Under the pieces are notes generated by a model. That model saw only the letters and a program-made list of their open reading frames with translations. It was not told the origin of the DNA and searched no databases. The position numbers were made by a program, and so were the translations under genes. Of a DNA stretch of 64,000 nucleotides, positions 1 to 14,300 are shown one piece after another. Each line of letters opens with the position of its first letter. The stretch's first letter is position 1. This stretch comes from Cyanoderma ruficeps (taxonomy: Eukaryota > Chordata > Aves > Passeriformes > Timaliidae): contig VZDJ01000116.1 in NCBI GenBank assembly GCA_008694505.1, positions 20,632,913 through 20,696,912 on the forward strand, written 5' to 3'.

Positions 1-3000
1 AAGCAGTTATAATGATGCAAATTTCATTGCAATGTGTTTGGTTTAATATCTCTCAAGCTCTTCAATCATGTTACCCTGCTTCTTCATGCTGTGTTAGTCT
101 CTGTCTGGGTACAAAAAAGAAACTGTGAGAGGATGCTCAGGCATGCTGATGAGCTGGAAACATGAATCTGTTGCTGCATACCTGTGTTATAACTCATGTT
201 ATGGCAGAATCTGAAAATACATCCATCCTCTATGTATGCCAGTTGAGCCTCAAATTTTCTTCCTGGGTCACAAAAGGAGCTGGACAAGAGTGGGCTCAGG
301 TGTGATCACACTCCAATCCTGGCATCCTCACAGTGTGTACAAGCCTCCAGCCTTAGGTCCATGGAGCCTCTTCTTGCCCAGAAGATTTTGATAGCAGGTG
401 TAGGCCAAGGCAGCTAATAGTAGATCACAGGATAAGTTATTGAATTCACTTGTTACCTTCCTGATTTTAAGGAAATACATACTTTCAAATTCATGTCATC
501 ATTAAGAAGACTTCCCCCTGACTCACTGCTGTCCAACCAGAAAGCCTTATATTTTATCTAAGGTGCTATGCTTAAAGCAATTTTGTGTGCATTAGCTATT
601 CAGAGAACAGGACTGTCTCTGCATGCATAAATAAGACAAAGTACCCAAGGAATTTTTTCATCTACAGCCTACACTGTTGGGGTTTTGCCCCACTGTGTCT
701 AGAGCAACAAGTCTTTTTTCATGTATTTAGTTTCTTTTATAGGATGCTCTGGGTCTTGTTCCCATGGACACCTACAGAAATATCCTCTTTATTGGCACTT
801 GCTGTGATTCACTAATAGAAAAGTAAATGTTAAGTAGTGATGACACGAGCCTTGAAAACTGAAGCCCTGCTCTTAGCCTGAAAGCAGTGTTTGTGTTCAG
901 ATGTACAAGCACAGCAGCAGAAGAATCTATCGCTTGCTTTTTCTGATAAGTGCATCTGTGAAGTCGTTCCCAGCAGTGTGGTTTGTTAAGGATTTAGACA
1001 TGTAATTATTGGTATGTTGGGTGTCTGTTGTGCATGCAAATCTTGTATGAATCACTAAGAAAACAGTTTTGTCTGTCACATGCAACTTCCACTCTGTCAT
1101 CTAGGAATGTCTATAGGGAACATATTTACTGTGCAATGCCTTGGCCCCTGAGCAGTGCGCCAGAGTCTTCTAGTGCCAAGCTGGAAATTTAAAATGTTCT
1201 TCCCCTACGAGGAGCAAAAAAGGTTAACAAATGCTTAAAAGCAAGATATGAGAGATTTTTGTGACAACCACCATTGACAAATATAGTAAAAATTGATTTT
1301 AGAGGATTAAAAATGTGGGCAGAATTAACATCGACTTTAGGCTTTATCAGGCTTTTAATTCTGAGAAGAAAATAATGCAAAATTCATATTGTGCAGAAGA
1401 GAAATCTAGAAAATTATAAGTGAAAGAAAGCTAGAAGGGACAGGGAGATTAAGCAAAAGAAGCAAGAATGTTAAATTGGAAAGTGTTTTGGAAGAGTGGT
1501 AGATCTGGGTCTTGATCAAGAGAAACAGTTGAGTCTAGACCTGACTAACACATGGTCACTACCTTCCTTAGTCAGCACCTGAGGCAACCCAGAAGGGTTT
1601 ATGTGGGCCAAAGTTAATGACACGTCAATGCAAAACATTACATTGCTTTAATTATCAGCAGTAAGTTGTGTTTTAGCAGAATAAACCAGCCTGTAGATAG
1701 CCTCCTGTGCAGGGAGATTGTGTGTGCCCAGACTAGCTCCTTTATCTAGCCAAAAAAAAAAATAAAAAAAAATAAAAAGCCAGAAAAGAAATAAGCATGA
1801 AGAGTTTATTTTTATTTCTTTGAATCCTTGCTTACTTAAGCAAGCATGATGACAACATATCTTAATATCAACTATAGTTATTTTGAATACACTAGTAGTC
1901 TTTTTTGGTTTTGTCAAAGGCTAGGTAGGAATTTCTCTTGGCTTTCCTTCAGGTTCTTAGGCATAGGGTTTTTTAAGGGGAGGAACATAGATCTTCATAT
2001 TTCCTTTCCCTTTGCAGTCCTTCAGTGATGTTATGGGCCTGTGCGTGGGAAGCAGTTTCCAATTTTGTTACTGCAATCAGCTGTGGTTGCAGTGAAAGCC
2101 CTCAGGAGATCTGGATACCTGGTGCTTTCTACACATTAGGCAGATAATTTACAATTATCATTTGTGACTTTTGTTATTTATATATGCAAAGAATATAGCT
2201 GTGGTGAAGATTTCTGAGGCTCTTGGAAAAATGTGATCCCAAAATTGGTAGCATTTCTCTTTCTTGTTCTTCAAGTGTATTTGAAGTGAATCCGAAGTCA
2301 GGAATGAAGATCTAAAATTAGTTCATTGGGCCAATTAAACTTGTTGGTCCCTTGCAGGATGATTAAATGTACTCTCCAGGAGGAGAAAGGAAATTGAATC
2401 TTGCTGAGGACGAGAAAGAAGTGTCCCTGAAGTTTTCTTGAGAAGTTCACTCGAGAACAGCTTCAGTGAAGGTTAATGAATAAAAAGCACTTTGCACAAT
2501 TACAGTTACCCCTGCCTCATGCTGGGGACATGGTGAGCACTGCAGTGGCATCCTTTTGTTCAGGAGAGGCTCCTTTCACCACCGTGCACAGCCCCAGGCA
2601 CCTTCTGATGCCTGATTCAGATGGAAGGGTTTCCTGCACTGCAAGACACCCACGCAGATGAGCAGTATGCGGAGTCACTCCACCTCAAACTGTGTGGTGG
2701 AAAAAGCCTCCTCCTACATGTGAGTACATCCCTTCTGAGTTCAGTGCTGCCTTATCCTGGAAACTTACCCTAGCTCCAGATGCTGGAAAGCTTAGGCCAG
2801 GAGTCCTTGTGCCAGTGCACACACACTGTTGGCCTGTATGTTCCTGTCCATCTGGTGAGGCAGATTAGAGCCCAGGCTGTGTTTGAAGGTGAGCTCTGAC
2901 CTGCCCACACTGCAGGAGACCGTAGATTAAGTCAGGGGAAAGGAGATCAGTTGTTGTAATGTTCCAGCGTGCTCCGACCTGTTACTGGGCATGGATATTC

Positions 3001-6000
3001 CTCAGGCAGCTCTCTACTTTCTAGGTGAGCATTTTGGCCAGGAGGACTTTGAGGATTTTGCATACTGGTTTGGGATTTTAGGATATCTCACAGTCCATCT
3101 GCAAGTGCAGAGCATAAGGTCCAGGGCTCTGGGTGAGCTGTAACTACAGTGTATATAAAATGGAGTTGACACCATGATGGACATATCAAACTACCTGCTC
3201 CTTGTGGGATCCGTTACATAGATATCTACTTCCCTCTGAGGTGCCCTGTGAAAAAGTGGATATTCTTGGACCTATAAGGAACTTTTTCTGTGTGCCTGTG
3301 AGAGCCAAACCTTAGTGGTTCCTGGCTTAGCTTCTTCAGCAAAGTGTGTGGTGCCTCAAGTCTGTGTTCGTATGGTTGTGAAGCTGGAGATGGCCCCAAG
3401 CAAAAGGCTCCATGGCAAAGTCTTTTGTATTTCTGTAGCTACCTCAAAACCTTTCAGGACACCAGGAGAAGCTTTCAGAGGATCATCTGTCCTCACATAA
3501 CTGCTGGCAAATCCAGAACTACGTGTCATGTCCAGGTTTCCTGCCTTGTTATTCAGCTACTGTCCAAGCTCCTCTGCAGCCCTCCAAAGTTTTGTGACAG
3601 CTCTGTACCCAGTCTCACAGGACAGATGTTCTGGGAACGACAAAGAATGAGGCTCTTGGAATCTTCTCCAGAGAATGTAAAGAAAATTTTTATCTTCAAC
3701 AATTCACATGCCTGCTTTTTCCTCATTCTTTGTTTGGCAAATTATTTTCTATTTACAGCCAGCACATTTTAATGTCTTCTCCCTCCCCCCAGCCTACTGG
3801 GTTCTTTTTTCTCCTTCTGACAATGTTACCATATGGTTCTATTATTCCGAGATTCCTCAACATGTATTTCAACAGTCCTGAAAAATAATTAGGTGCTGCT
3901 GTGGTGTAAAAGCACATCTGTGATCAATGGCTTCCTCTGGAAATTATGGGATAAAATGTCCCAAGACGTTTTTCTGTATTTCTACTTTCTCTCTGCTCTT
4001 TTCTGCCTCTCCTTGCCCCCCAAAAACTATTATACTGAAGGGAGGAAATTCTGTGTGAACTGCTATTTTAATTTTCTTTCTTAAAAGCACTGCACAGTGT
4101 GATTGGTAGATTTTTTTGAGCTGTGATTAGGGAAAGAAATCTCTGGGGAGAAAAAGGTATATATTTAGCCTCTGTACATTTAGAATAGAGCTTAATTCTA
4201 TGGTGATAACCAATGATTTACACCCTTTAATCCAAAAGTCCTCCTGTGCCCTGTGGGGAATACAACATATGTCCAGCAAATTGGTAACCATATGCTTCAG
4301 TGAACACATGCTCTCTCGGCCCTTCCCCTGCTTCATTCCATTGATGGTTCCCTGCTAAAGTGCTCTGGTCTCACAGTTTATTCTGCCTTCATTGAAGTTT
4401 TTGTGAAGAGAAGAGTTATTTTCAGATTCCTTCTAGTATTGCACATTCTGTGTTTTTGCAAGGTTTCAGGCAGTTGTTTTTGCTGGGCAATTTCACAAGT
4501 GAATCGATGAGTAAAGGTTTTCTCAGCTCCTGATGAGAGTCAAGTATATCTCCTACAGAACTTCTTCTCCCAAGTATGTATTGGGAGAATAAATTAAATC
4601 AAGGTTATCAAAAACAAGTTTCTCAGAGGCTTTTCAAAACTGATTTGTTCCTATATCCTTTCTTTCACCTCTTCATGTTATCAGCCCTCTAGCACTGCCA
4701 CTGAAACTGTGAAGATTGTAACAAATAATCCTTCTTTATCTATTTGGCACATGGTGAAACAGAAAGAAAAAGGACACCTATATGTATTTTTTTCCCCTTT
4801 GTGGTCACTTTTAAACAGAAATGTTAGAACAGAGCAGGAACACTGGCTGAAAGATAAAACTAGTTCATGCAAAGGGGGACCAAACACATTAGCCTGCAGC
4901 TACCCTCCTCCAGCAGGAAAGATTATCCCAGATAAGCAACAGCAGGGTAATGTTGAACAAATTAGCTTGACTGATGAACCCTGAACTCTTGTCAGTATTA
5001 ATGCCTGCTAAGTTAAGCAGGCCCAGGCTTTATTATGAGGACTTATCCTCAGAGGCCAATGCAATATAACCTATTTTTTCTTACAGATGTCATGTAGGAG
5101 GGGCTCTGGGTCTTTTCCAGTGATCCCAACAGGCTTTTATAGTTTCGTTTTTTTCCCTAACCTGAAAGAGTCATTGCACTAACAGTGGCTTTGGTGGTGC
5201 TCTGGTGCTGGTGTATCCTGTGCTAAGTTCTTTGCATAAGGGTGGACTTTGTTCTGTTTTTGCACCCTGTGGAGGAGCCTGGGCTGGCCCAGGACCAGTC
5301 CCTAGGTATTGCTGCAACAGTGGTAATCCCAGCAAGCCAGCCCTGATTACCTTCCTGACAGCATGGTGTCTTAGAGTTCATTTGCCTTTTCCACATTTAG
5401 ACATTCGTTTCCTCCCACTGCATACCCTTAGCCCCTTCCAAATTCAGACTTAGAAAACCAGAGCCCATCAGCCCTCTGTCAGAGGGTGCTTCTGAGTGAA
5501 CACAGCATTATGAAGGTTTACCACCCGCTCTTCCTCTCAGCAGCCAGGTGCTCTGTGTTCCTTTTGTGGAGTTTTTCTCAGAGGGAGGTAGAAAAATGTG
5601 TATATTGCAGAGTGTCATGGCAGTGGAGTCAGCCTGCTGCCACACAAGAGCCCTGCTGCATCCACCTCATGCACTGGTGGATGGCTGGGTTGTGACAGAT
5701 GTGCAGAGGTGGGTGTGCTGTGGGGACAGCAAGTCTTCCAGGGTGTCAAAGCTGAGATGCCTCTCTTCTGTTTGTCTGGCCTCCCTCATGAAGGCAGCCT
5801 GCTTTTAGCACCAGCCAGGGGACAGCAGTGAAAGGAAGGTGGCACAGGGAGTCAGTGCAATGCCACCAGCCAGAGATGGTGGGACAACCTGGGGGCCAGC
5901 TGCTGGGGTCAGTGGGCTGAGACATCCAAAGGGGCATCACTTGGCATCTAAAGTATGGAACTGAGCTTTGATTTAATGTACTTTGATGTGCTGAAGAATG

Positions 6001-6855
6001 ATTTCACAGATAAAGTCTTTAAATTATTTGGGACGTGAGGTACAGGAGAAAAATCACACACTTGTCTGACTCTTCATTTCCTCCCTTAACCTTTCATTCA
6101 TGGGCATTTCTTTAAGCCATACAGAAAAGCATTTACTAAAAAGGAAAAAAACACCTTAAATATTTACTGATACGTATTTGAAAACCATCTGGAGCGAGTG
6201 GTATGATTGGCGTCGGCTGTGAACTCTCCTGGGATGTCAGGAAAGGGATGGGAAAAGTTGCTGCTCTGGTTTTACTGCTTGTCTATGGGTTCCCAGTGCT
6301 TCTGAGGTACAAGAACAAAGATCAGCCTTTTCTTTGAGCTCCAGCATCCGCTGGAAGGGGCCTTAGAGATACATGTTCCCATGAGGAAGAGAATATTTGT
6401 CCTGTCACAATGTCAAATTCTTTTCCCCTCCTCTTCCCAATTTGGCATGGTGCTTGCATATCTCCTTCCCAAGGGTACTTGTTTGGTTTTAGTTGCCTAA
6501 GGGGCAGACTGGGAGACAAGAAATCAAGATTTTTATTCTTCCCTCTGCCAGAATATTCTTGTGACCTTGGGCAAGCAGATTTCTGTGCAAGACTGAAATA
6601 ATCTTTTATATAATGCAGGCAGTCATTCCCTATTTCAGAGCAGCATGAGGAAGTTGGTTCACATTTATAGGATTCAGACCTGAGCTGAATTTTCTTAGAC
6701 TGGTTAGGGGAATCTGAGGTTGAGACTTGAGTTCAATCTGTTCAGTTCATTTTTGAGATTCTCTTGGGGAGACTGCTAAAACTGAAAAATCTTCCCAGCA
6801 GATAGGCTGAAATATCTATGTTTATTCTGGAGGAGTAACACCAATAGTGTATATG
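1..6855. other. Noncoding DNA, no supported gene
   Basis: I see no gene here. Open frames on both strands are shorter than about 145 codons, many begin at non-ATG codons, and none has a recognisable domain or convincing paired splice sites. CpG dinucleotides are sparse, as in bulk vertebrate intergenic or intronic DNA. The only low-complexity tract is an A-rich run at about 1751-1778. I found no CR1 tail, tRNA-like element or long tandem array. Old, highly diverged repeats would not be visible by eye. Confidence 0.6.
1751..1778. repeat. A-rich low-complexity tract
   Basis: This is a 28-bp run of adenines interrupted only by two single thymines, giving an (A)nT pattern. It could be the remnant poly(A) tail of an old retroposed sequence or simple slippage. 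I see no recognisable retroposon body next to it and no obvious flanking target-site duplication, so simple low-complexity DNA is the safer call. Confidence 0.7.
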
Positions 6856-6873
6856 TATCTATATATATAGATA
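6856..6873. repeat. Perfect 18-bp AT-rich palindrome
   Basis: The 18 bases around the TATATATA core are identical to their own reverse complement (TATCTATA then TATAGATA). Flanking bases do not extend the symmetry. Short AT palindromes of this kind arise easily from (TA)n slippage and could extrude as a small cruciform. No function is implied. Confidence 0.8.
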
Positions 6874-9800
6874 GACATAAAAATTCTCCAGAAATGTGTA
6901 CACTTCAGTGGAGGAGCTATTTTTATTACAGGAAAGGCTCAAAAAGAAAATATCCCTGGAAAGCTGTACTGTGTTCATTGAGTATTGCTGTGTGTCTTTG
7001 CTTTTCATCTACAGGCTGGAAAGGAGTGGCAAACAAAAGCCCTTTTGTCATGAAAATCACCCACCAACCTCTGCCAACTGTCAGTCAGAGAAACAATAAG
7101 TTTGAGAGCCAGATGTGCCACCAACCAAAAAAGGGTATGTGAGATTGGGTTAAAGGACAGAGAAAGAAATTTGCTCTCATAATAGTCCACCACAACAGTG
7201 CAAAAGCAGCTCTGCCAGCACTGCTCCTCTCTCCCATTAAGGGAGTTGATGTGACCATCTGGCTTTCTCTGGGTTCAAGTTTTCATGGGCACAGTTCCCA
7301 TCAACACCACAAAACGGAAATAATTTGTTCCCAGACCTGATTGCAACACGAGTTGTAATTGAGTCCTTGACTGTTACAGTATAGATTGGGCCATGGGCTA
7401 ATTTAGGATAAACCAAGAATATAGATGGGAACAAATATGACAAAGGAATGTCATAGGTTGAAACTAAATCTGGCCACAGCTCATAATCAAAAATTGAAAT
7501 CAAAAATCCCCGAGCAGGCACAGAGGGATTTATGAGGCTATTCTTGTTCATATGATGCAGTCTCACGGTTTAATGTCACCAGGAGTAATGACTTTTCACC
7601 GCTTCCTTTCACCTTCCTGATGTCACCTGGGGCTTTTGGGGGCTCAGGAGTCTTTGATGACACTGCACCCTGCACACAGGTGTCCCACTGTGGCTTCAAA
7701 ATGGGAGCTGGAACCATGGCAAGTGCACTGGAGTGAGTTGAAAGGGCAGTTGAAGGGGGCTATCCAAGAAAGCAGCTTGTTGCTTTAGGTGTATCCCGGA
7801 ATTATTCAAATAATATAATTTGATATTGATGCTGTAGTTGTGAGAGTGACTTCAGGCTATTCAAACCAGTCATCTGCTCAGCAAGCCCAAAATTACAGTG
7901 CCATGTGCTTAGTTTGCCTGAATGGACAAGCAAAGGGAGTAATCACAGTGACAGTCAATTACTGCACCAGAGCAGCTTTAACAGAGTAGGGCATCAACAG
8001 GGACATCTCCACTGGCCTTCCAGCATTTACTGAAACCGTGGTAATTTTGAAGCAGGAAAAATATTTCACAATAGAATTAATTCCCTTTTACCCTCAGGTA
8101 AGTGTGTACACCATAATAATGTTATAGGTATTATGTAATGTAGGGATACTTTTGTCCCCCTAGCAGCTTAGGATTCCTGCATTCAGTAATTTCCAAATGC
8201 TTTATTTGGCATGCCAAATCACAGGTACTCATCAGACCCAGCCTGGTGTCCTGTTGTAGGTGTCAGGGGGATGTGGTACTGGTGTAACTGTGCTGATCAG
8301 GTGTGTGGTTACTTCTGTTTTGTTTTTCACAGGACAGTTACAAAGCTGCTTGTGATTACACTGCTGTTCTAAGAGGAATTTCTTTATGTAATACAACTTA
8401 TTCCCTTCCTGCTCTGCAAACTGCACCTTTCTGCAGATGGGACTCCACCAGCAGCACTGGGGAACTAATGGATAATGTAATCTCCCTGTATAGAAGTGCC
8501 CTGGGGGTACTTTTGGGATTCCTACTTAGTTGTACTTTTGCCTCACATAACCAGGGAAGTGTTGCTGATAAAATCCATTCCTCAAGGATTGTATTTAGAA
8601 GCCATGTACGTGGCCTGCAGATTTGACTGCATAATCTTTGGGTTTTGTTCCGTTACCCACAGATATCAGATATATTCAATTCATTTCCTGCTTTCCAAAA
8701 ACATTGATCAAAACAGTTCTGTGGGGCTGAGCTGGCCATTGCCCAAAAATATTATATAAGGGCTGTACAGCTACTGATGAAAACAGCAGAGTGTGTCCAT
8801 CAAGCCCATAACAAGCTACCTATTTCTTCCCTCTCTCCCTCCACAACTCCTCTCTGCCTCAAAAGAGATTTCTTAATATTTCCCATTGATGAAGCAATGA
8901 TGTGCTACTCTTTACAAAGCAAAAAAACCTTCCTGTCCATAGCACAAAAAGCTGCAAACCAGGCTTTCAAAAAATAATAATGCTTTAGTGCAGCTACATA
9001 CAGGACAAAAATTGTTTGAGGGAAGCAAGATGCCAGAATTAGAAATTCAATGCCAGAAAACAGCATGCATTTCCTGTCACTGTGATGTTATTGTATAGAA
9101 GAGGCTGCTGCCAGGCCAGCTCTTCTGTGTATCTTTTTTGATAAATAGAGAGAATCTACCCAAATATCAGCCCCTCTCTGCATCACCTCAGTGATCTTCT
9201 TAATAACTTGTGGATAACTGGCCCTAACAGAGTTGCTCTGATATAGCCAACATGTAAGTAAGTGCTTCCTTATAAATTTCCACCTGGTTCATGGTGTAAC
9301 ACCAAATCACTCCTTCATTTGCCATTTTGCTGCCTGAAGTGTTGATTTGGGCAGCCTGATAACTAAATGGGTGACCAGGAGAGATTTTCAGGCTCTCATG
9401 ATGTTGCAGACCAGATTAATTCAATATTCATGGCAGAATCAGGGATACAGCACACACCTTCTCTTCCAGTGGCATGAACTTGGATCACTCTCAGAATCGA
9501 CCCCATTTGTGTTCCCATTCCCCTGGTTTACAACACAGAAATTAACTGTTGCTGTTCAGACTTGAAACATGTTTTTTTAGAGAAGTTCATCCTGGTGCTG
9601 AGCTCAGTAACTTCTGGCTTTGTTTCTTTTTGTGGGTTTGTTTGGGGTTTTTTTAAAGCACATTCCCCAGCTTTATATCCTTGTTTTCTGTTTGAAAATT
9701 CACAGAAGAATCCAATTCTGCCATGGTTAATACAGGCACAGGTGATGCAAGAGTGAAACAAAGATCTGCAAATTCACTGTCACCCTCTGTGCCCACTGAG

Positions 9801-11298
9801 CAGTTGTGTCAAAGTCCATGTAACATTGCAAAAGGTTGTTATCAGCACTAAGATCTGAAAAAAAAACGGAAATACTGGATCCTGTCAGTGGTTTCTTCAC
9901 CAAGTTATGACTTGGAGATGGGCCTGGACTGATGATTTTTAGCCTTTTGGTTTTCCAGTGTTTGTGGAAGCACAGATTCCAGTTTGGACTGAAATCCTTA
10001 CAAATTAAAATAAGGTACATTTACAAATTAAAAGACCAAAATCTTAAATGTGTGATGGGTTATAAGCCATGTAAACAATATGCCTTTGCTTTTTGCCAGT
10101 CCAGTGAATCTTCTAGATGGGGTTATTCAGACAACGGGTGAAAGTTGAACTGTTACCTTGTTACTCTCTGGAGATGGTTTGGAAAAATCAGTCTTGTTCG
10201 CATGCTGCAGTGAGGAAATTGTGGCCCCAGGGACAAGCAAACCCAGACATTTCAAGTCACTCTCTCATGACTTGGCCTTTGAAAGCTGTTTCCACACTGC
10301 CAGGAACTGCCTGTGCCCTTTGCACTGCGTGGCATCTGTGTTTGGGGACTGGGGGGAGATGTCTGAATGGCTCCTCTCTGCTGGGAGAGACCATCCCCTC
10401 AGGGCTGAGATATTTGCTGAAAGTACATCCCATGTTAAACTGGTGCTTATGCTGCTGCACAGGGAGCCCCACTGGTAGAGGGCATCAAGCTTAAGTCTCT
10501 AAATTGATGTTTACAGTATTTCTTTATGGTTTATGTTGTTTCCCTTGCAGCTTTCCCTGCTAAAAAAGGGAAGTGTTCATTTGGGAAGGATGTCTCATTT
10601 CAATGTGCAGATTTAGGCTACAGTCTTCCATGGCCAGTGAACCAAGGTGGACCAACTTGAGGCTGATATTCTTTTCAGAAGTGCAGAACACTCTTGAAAT
10701 TATTTGATGTTGCTCAGGCAAGTGTAATAAGGCTGCCACTCCCACATTCTCTAAAATTAAATGTTCACAAATCATAATCTCCGAAACTCATTACTGGGAC
10801 GTTCAATGCTTCACATCAGCCCAGCTTTACAGAACTGCATGCACAGATATCCAGCACAGTGTTTGCTAAAAAGGAAAATCTGCTGTCACACAGCTTCCTC
10901 CACTAAAATTTAATGGCCTGAACCCACATTAGGCCAGAAGGAATTGTGCAGCGTACTGATTCTCATATTTTAATGTATAATTATCTATGTAATTAATCCT
11001 GAAATGTCATCGGCTCAGTTAATATAAGTAAACCACTCTTCCTTGGAATTTATTTTTATTGTATTGTATCAACGCTAAGGACCCTCAGTACATGCAAAGC
11101 AGGTTGGTTTGCAGCTGATGAAGCAAATATCTATTCCTATGATTATGTCTGACAGATGCAGAATGAACTTTCAGTAAAACAGGTCAGCATTCAAACATGT
11201 CACCTTGCAGGTGGTGCTATTATGTTGCTACTGCAGTTCAGTTTCTTGTTTCGTCTATGTCATCTTCAGTTTCACATGAAAGTTCAGCTTGGAGGTGA
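6874..11298. other. Noncoding DNA, no supported gene
   Basis: No gene is supported. A minus-strand frame at 7237-7566 (109 codons) has a balanced amino-acid composition but no polypyrimidine/AG acceptor upstream, no good donor downstream and no recognisable family. It may instead be conserved noncoding DNA. A second AT-rich stretch at about 10960-11065, dense in TAAT-type homeodomain-like words, also resembles a conserved noncoding element. Both suggestions need alignment to other birds. Confidence 0.5.
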
Positions 11299-11326
11299 AC
11301 ATGCTCAGTGGGGATGCTGAGCATGT
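11299..11326. repeat. Short inverted repeat, 10-bp arms
   Basis: The arms ACATGCTCAG and CTGAGCATGT are perfect reverse complements separated by an 8-base loop, so this 28-bp segment can form a small hairpin. A single 10-bp perfect inverted repeat is expected by chance in 64 kb. I record it as a visible structure with no assigned role. Confidence 0.75.
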
Positions 11327-14300
11327 ACTCTTGCAAGCTGTTCCAAATTAAAATGGATTCCCTAGAGTGCTGGAGTGCAGATTTATGCTTTAGGTTTGCA
11401 CTGTAGCCAAAAGCAGCACTCCTGTCCTCCCCTGAACATCTGGCTACATCTTCCTGCCACCTTCATTCTTGGTGCTGGCACTTAGAATGAGGAGAAAGAT
11501 TAGTTTCTGCCTATCCCAAGACTTTTCCTTTACAGGATTTTGGTTTTCAGCCGGATCAGCAGGCCAGTTTGGCACTGCAGCTAATCCTGTGATGATCAGT
11601 ACCCACACAAGAGAGCTGATGGCAGTCTGTGGTAGGGGGGAAGCACACTCAGAGTGGCTTAAACTGATGATGGAAACAAATCCATAATGAAATCTGCTAG
11701 CTTGTGTTAGTGCTGGTTCTCCTTCCACCTCTGTTACAGCCATCCTACCTTTGAGTTATTTCTGGATTTCCTGCTTGGAGATGGTTGCAAATTCTTCCCT
11801 CTCAATAAGGTCCAGCTTTGAGATAGGTCAGGCCACATTTGGAGCCAAACGGAGACTCCAGTTTTCATCTGATTTGATCTGTCTGGGGATTTACACTGCA
11901 CTGTCACCAGGAGGTTTCACTTCTTGCTTTTCTTTCAAAGGAAATACAAAACTTGAAATAAAAATTAGTTGAAGCCACAATAGTTCCCTTGCTATCTTTT
12001 TGCTTTTGGTAGCAAAGGCATGGAAACTCAGTCTCTGAATGGTGCTGAACATCTTGCTCAACTTAATTCAAGAGGCCTTTAGCAAACTTAGCGAACCAAG
12101 GTGTAGGTTGGGCCCAGAGCTGGCAATGCAGCTGTGGGTGTTGGGTTCCGTGGTGAGGGGTTTGTGTTTTTAGGGATAACTTCTGCACTGGGGTTTGCTC
12201 TCCAGGTGCTGCTGTGTGTTTCTAAGGCACACTGGCTAGATGGCGCTGGGACACACTTGTGTCCTGACAGGAATGGGGCTGCTTAGGATCAAGACAAAGG
12301 ATTGTTTGAGGACGAAAGAAACACATTCGAGACTTTTTCATTGCAGACATGACTTCATGAGAGTCCCATGCAGGGCTGAAAGGCAATCTCTGCTATTCGT
12401 TGTATCCCTCCAAGCCGTTATATTTGGGACAAGACATTGATGAAGTGCAGGATCATTCAAGGTGTTCTGTGGAGGTGGGGTGGGGGTCTGTCAGCAAGTC
12501 TGCACAGCAAGTCCCTTACAGGGTCACCTGGTGGGGAATGGCTCTGCTTCTCTTCTGCATGAGAAAGATAGTGTGAGCAAAATGTCTTGAGTGAGACTGC
12601 TGCTTTCTTTGAAGGGCTGGGAGTCATGAATTAGGGGAATTAGTAAACTTACCTCATTCCTGATATCCAGGCTGTGTCATAAGCAAAGTCTGAGCTTTGT
12701 GTTGTTTGCAGACTGAGAACTGAAATGGGAAATATCTCTTCTGTGGTTGCTTTTATGAGAAGAGCACTTATAAGGTTTTCTCGTCAACTGACGCTATGCA
12801 AAGCTGCACTAACTGTGAAAACACCTCTGTTCTCAGGGTGTTAGAAGATCGTACATGTTTTGTGTGGCCTTCCATTGTCTGATGAAAGTCTCAATGCATC
12901 TGGGTTGAGCTCCTGCACTATCTATGGTTATCTATGATGGTTTCAGCCACTCAATGAGACCCTGTGAGGAGTGCTTGAGCTCCTTCATCAGGATCAGAGA
13001 GCATCATGTAAAGCAACATGATCCATTCATGGCCCTTTAAAACCATGCAAAATGGGAAAGGACATCTAAAGAAGGTTCTTACAAGGCGTCTCAGGTTTTC
13101 TTTGCTTGTCACCAGTCATCCCTTCTGGACATCCTTTCCTGACATGATGCTTGTCCCCAGATGGAGATGTATTGGCTGCATGGCACTGCACAATGAAAGA
13201 CATTTGTTTCCTGCCTGACAGTTGGGGGATGTCTGTAGCCTGCTTTGAGGTTCTCCCTCTGTGACTTATTTCTCTCCTGAAAGGTTTTTCACAACATTTT
13301 GTTCAAAGGGCCTATGACCAGCATTATTTTGTAGGTTTCTTTCACTTGCTGCATCCTGTCCTGCTCTCTTCCAGCAGCTGTGATCAGATAACAGGGTTGA
13401 TCCAAACTACCTCCACAAGAAGCTCTTCTTTATATCTATCCAACATCTCCAACTTCCTGTGGGAAGACACACCTCTAAGCACAGATTAAATCAACATCTG
13501 AAGAGCTCTGAGTCTTGGGCAGCTGCTTCTCTCTGTTAGAAACTTGGCTGGGGGAGGAACTGAAGGTAGTCAATGAGCAGAACTGACTCTGGTCTGTATC
13601 CAGGCCATGACAGCTCTACTTTTTTTTTAAAAGCCCTCTCTTACAAACAAGTAGTGGAGAGTCTCTAGGGCAAAAGATAGGATTTCTTTCATGGCTATTA
13701 ATAGTTGCTAGGGATTTGAAATCCTGCAGTAATTAAGTGTCTTAAATACTGGACTCATATGAGTGCTTTCTGGCACCTGCCTCTCTTAGGAGCTGTCTGT
13801 CTTCAAAGGCTGAGTAAGTCAGACAGGAGAATAGCTAATTGGGCATGACTAGAAATAACATGAAAAGCTTAGTAAAAGAAATGGCATTCCTTTTGGGGAT
13901 ATCCATGAGGCAGCATTGTGAAGGAAGTGGTTGAAAGCCATGAAAGTTGTGTCATGGCAGGCTGAGTTGAGCAAAGCACTGAGGCAGTGAATGGTCATGG
14001 ACTGGTCACAGATGACCCCCAGGTGCAGTGGCTGGATGGAAAATCCTGGAGCCCCATGAAACCCTCACTTTTCAGTGGCCTGGCAAGACTGGCAAGCAGG
14101 GGGGACATTCCTCAGAGGTTGGGTACAGCTAACGTCTATCACTAGGTGATCCTTCTGGAGATGTCAGCAGGGATTTCTGCTGCCTCTGCCTCAGTTCAGC
14201 CCACTCCCAAGCAGAAGGGTTAGAGTCAGTTGTTAACCTCTGCTGGCCTGTACTCCTCCAGAAGGCTGAGACGCACAGGCTGCTGCGTATATGAAATTCT

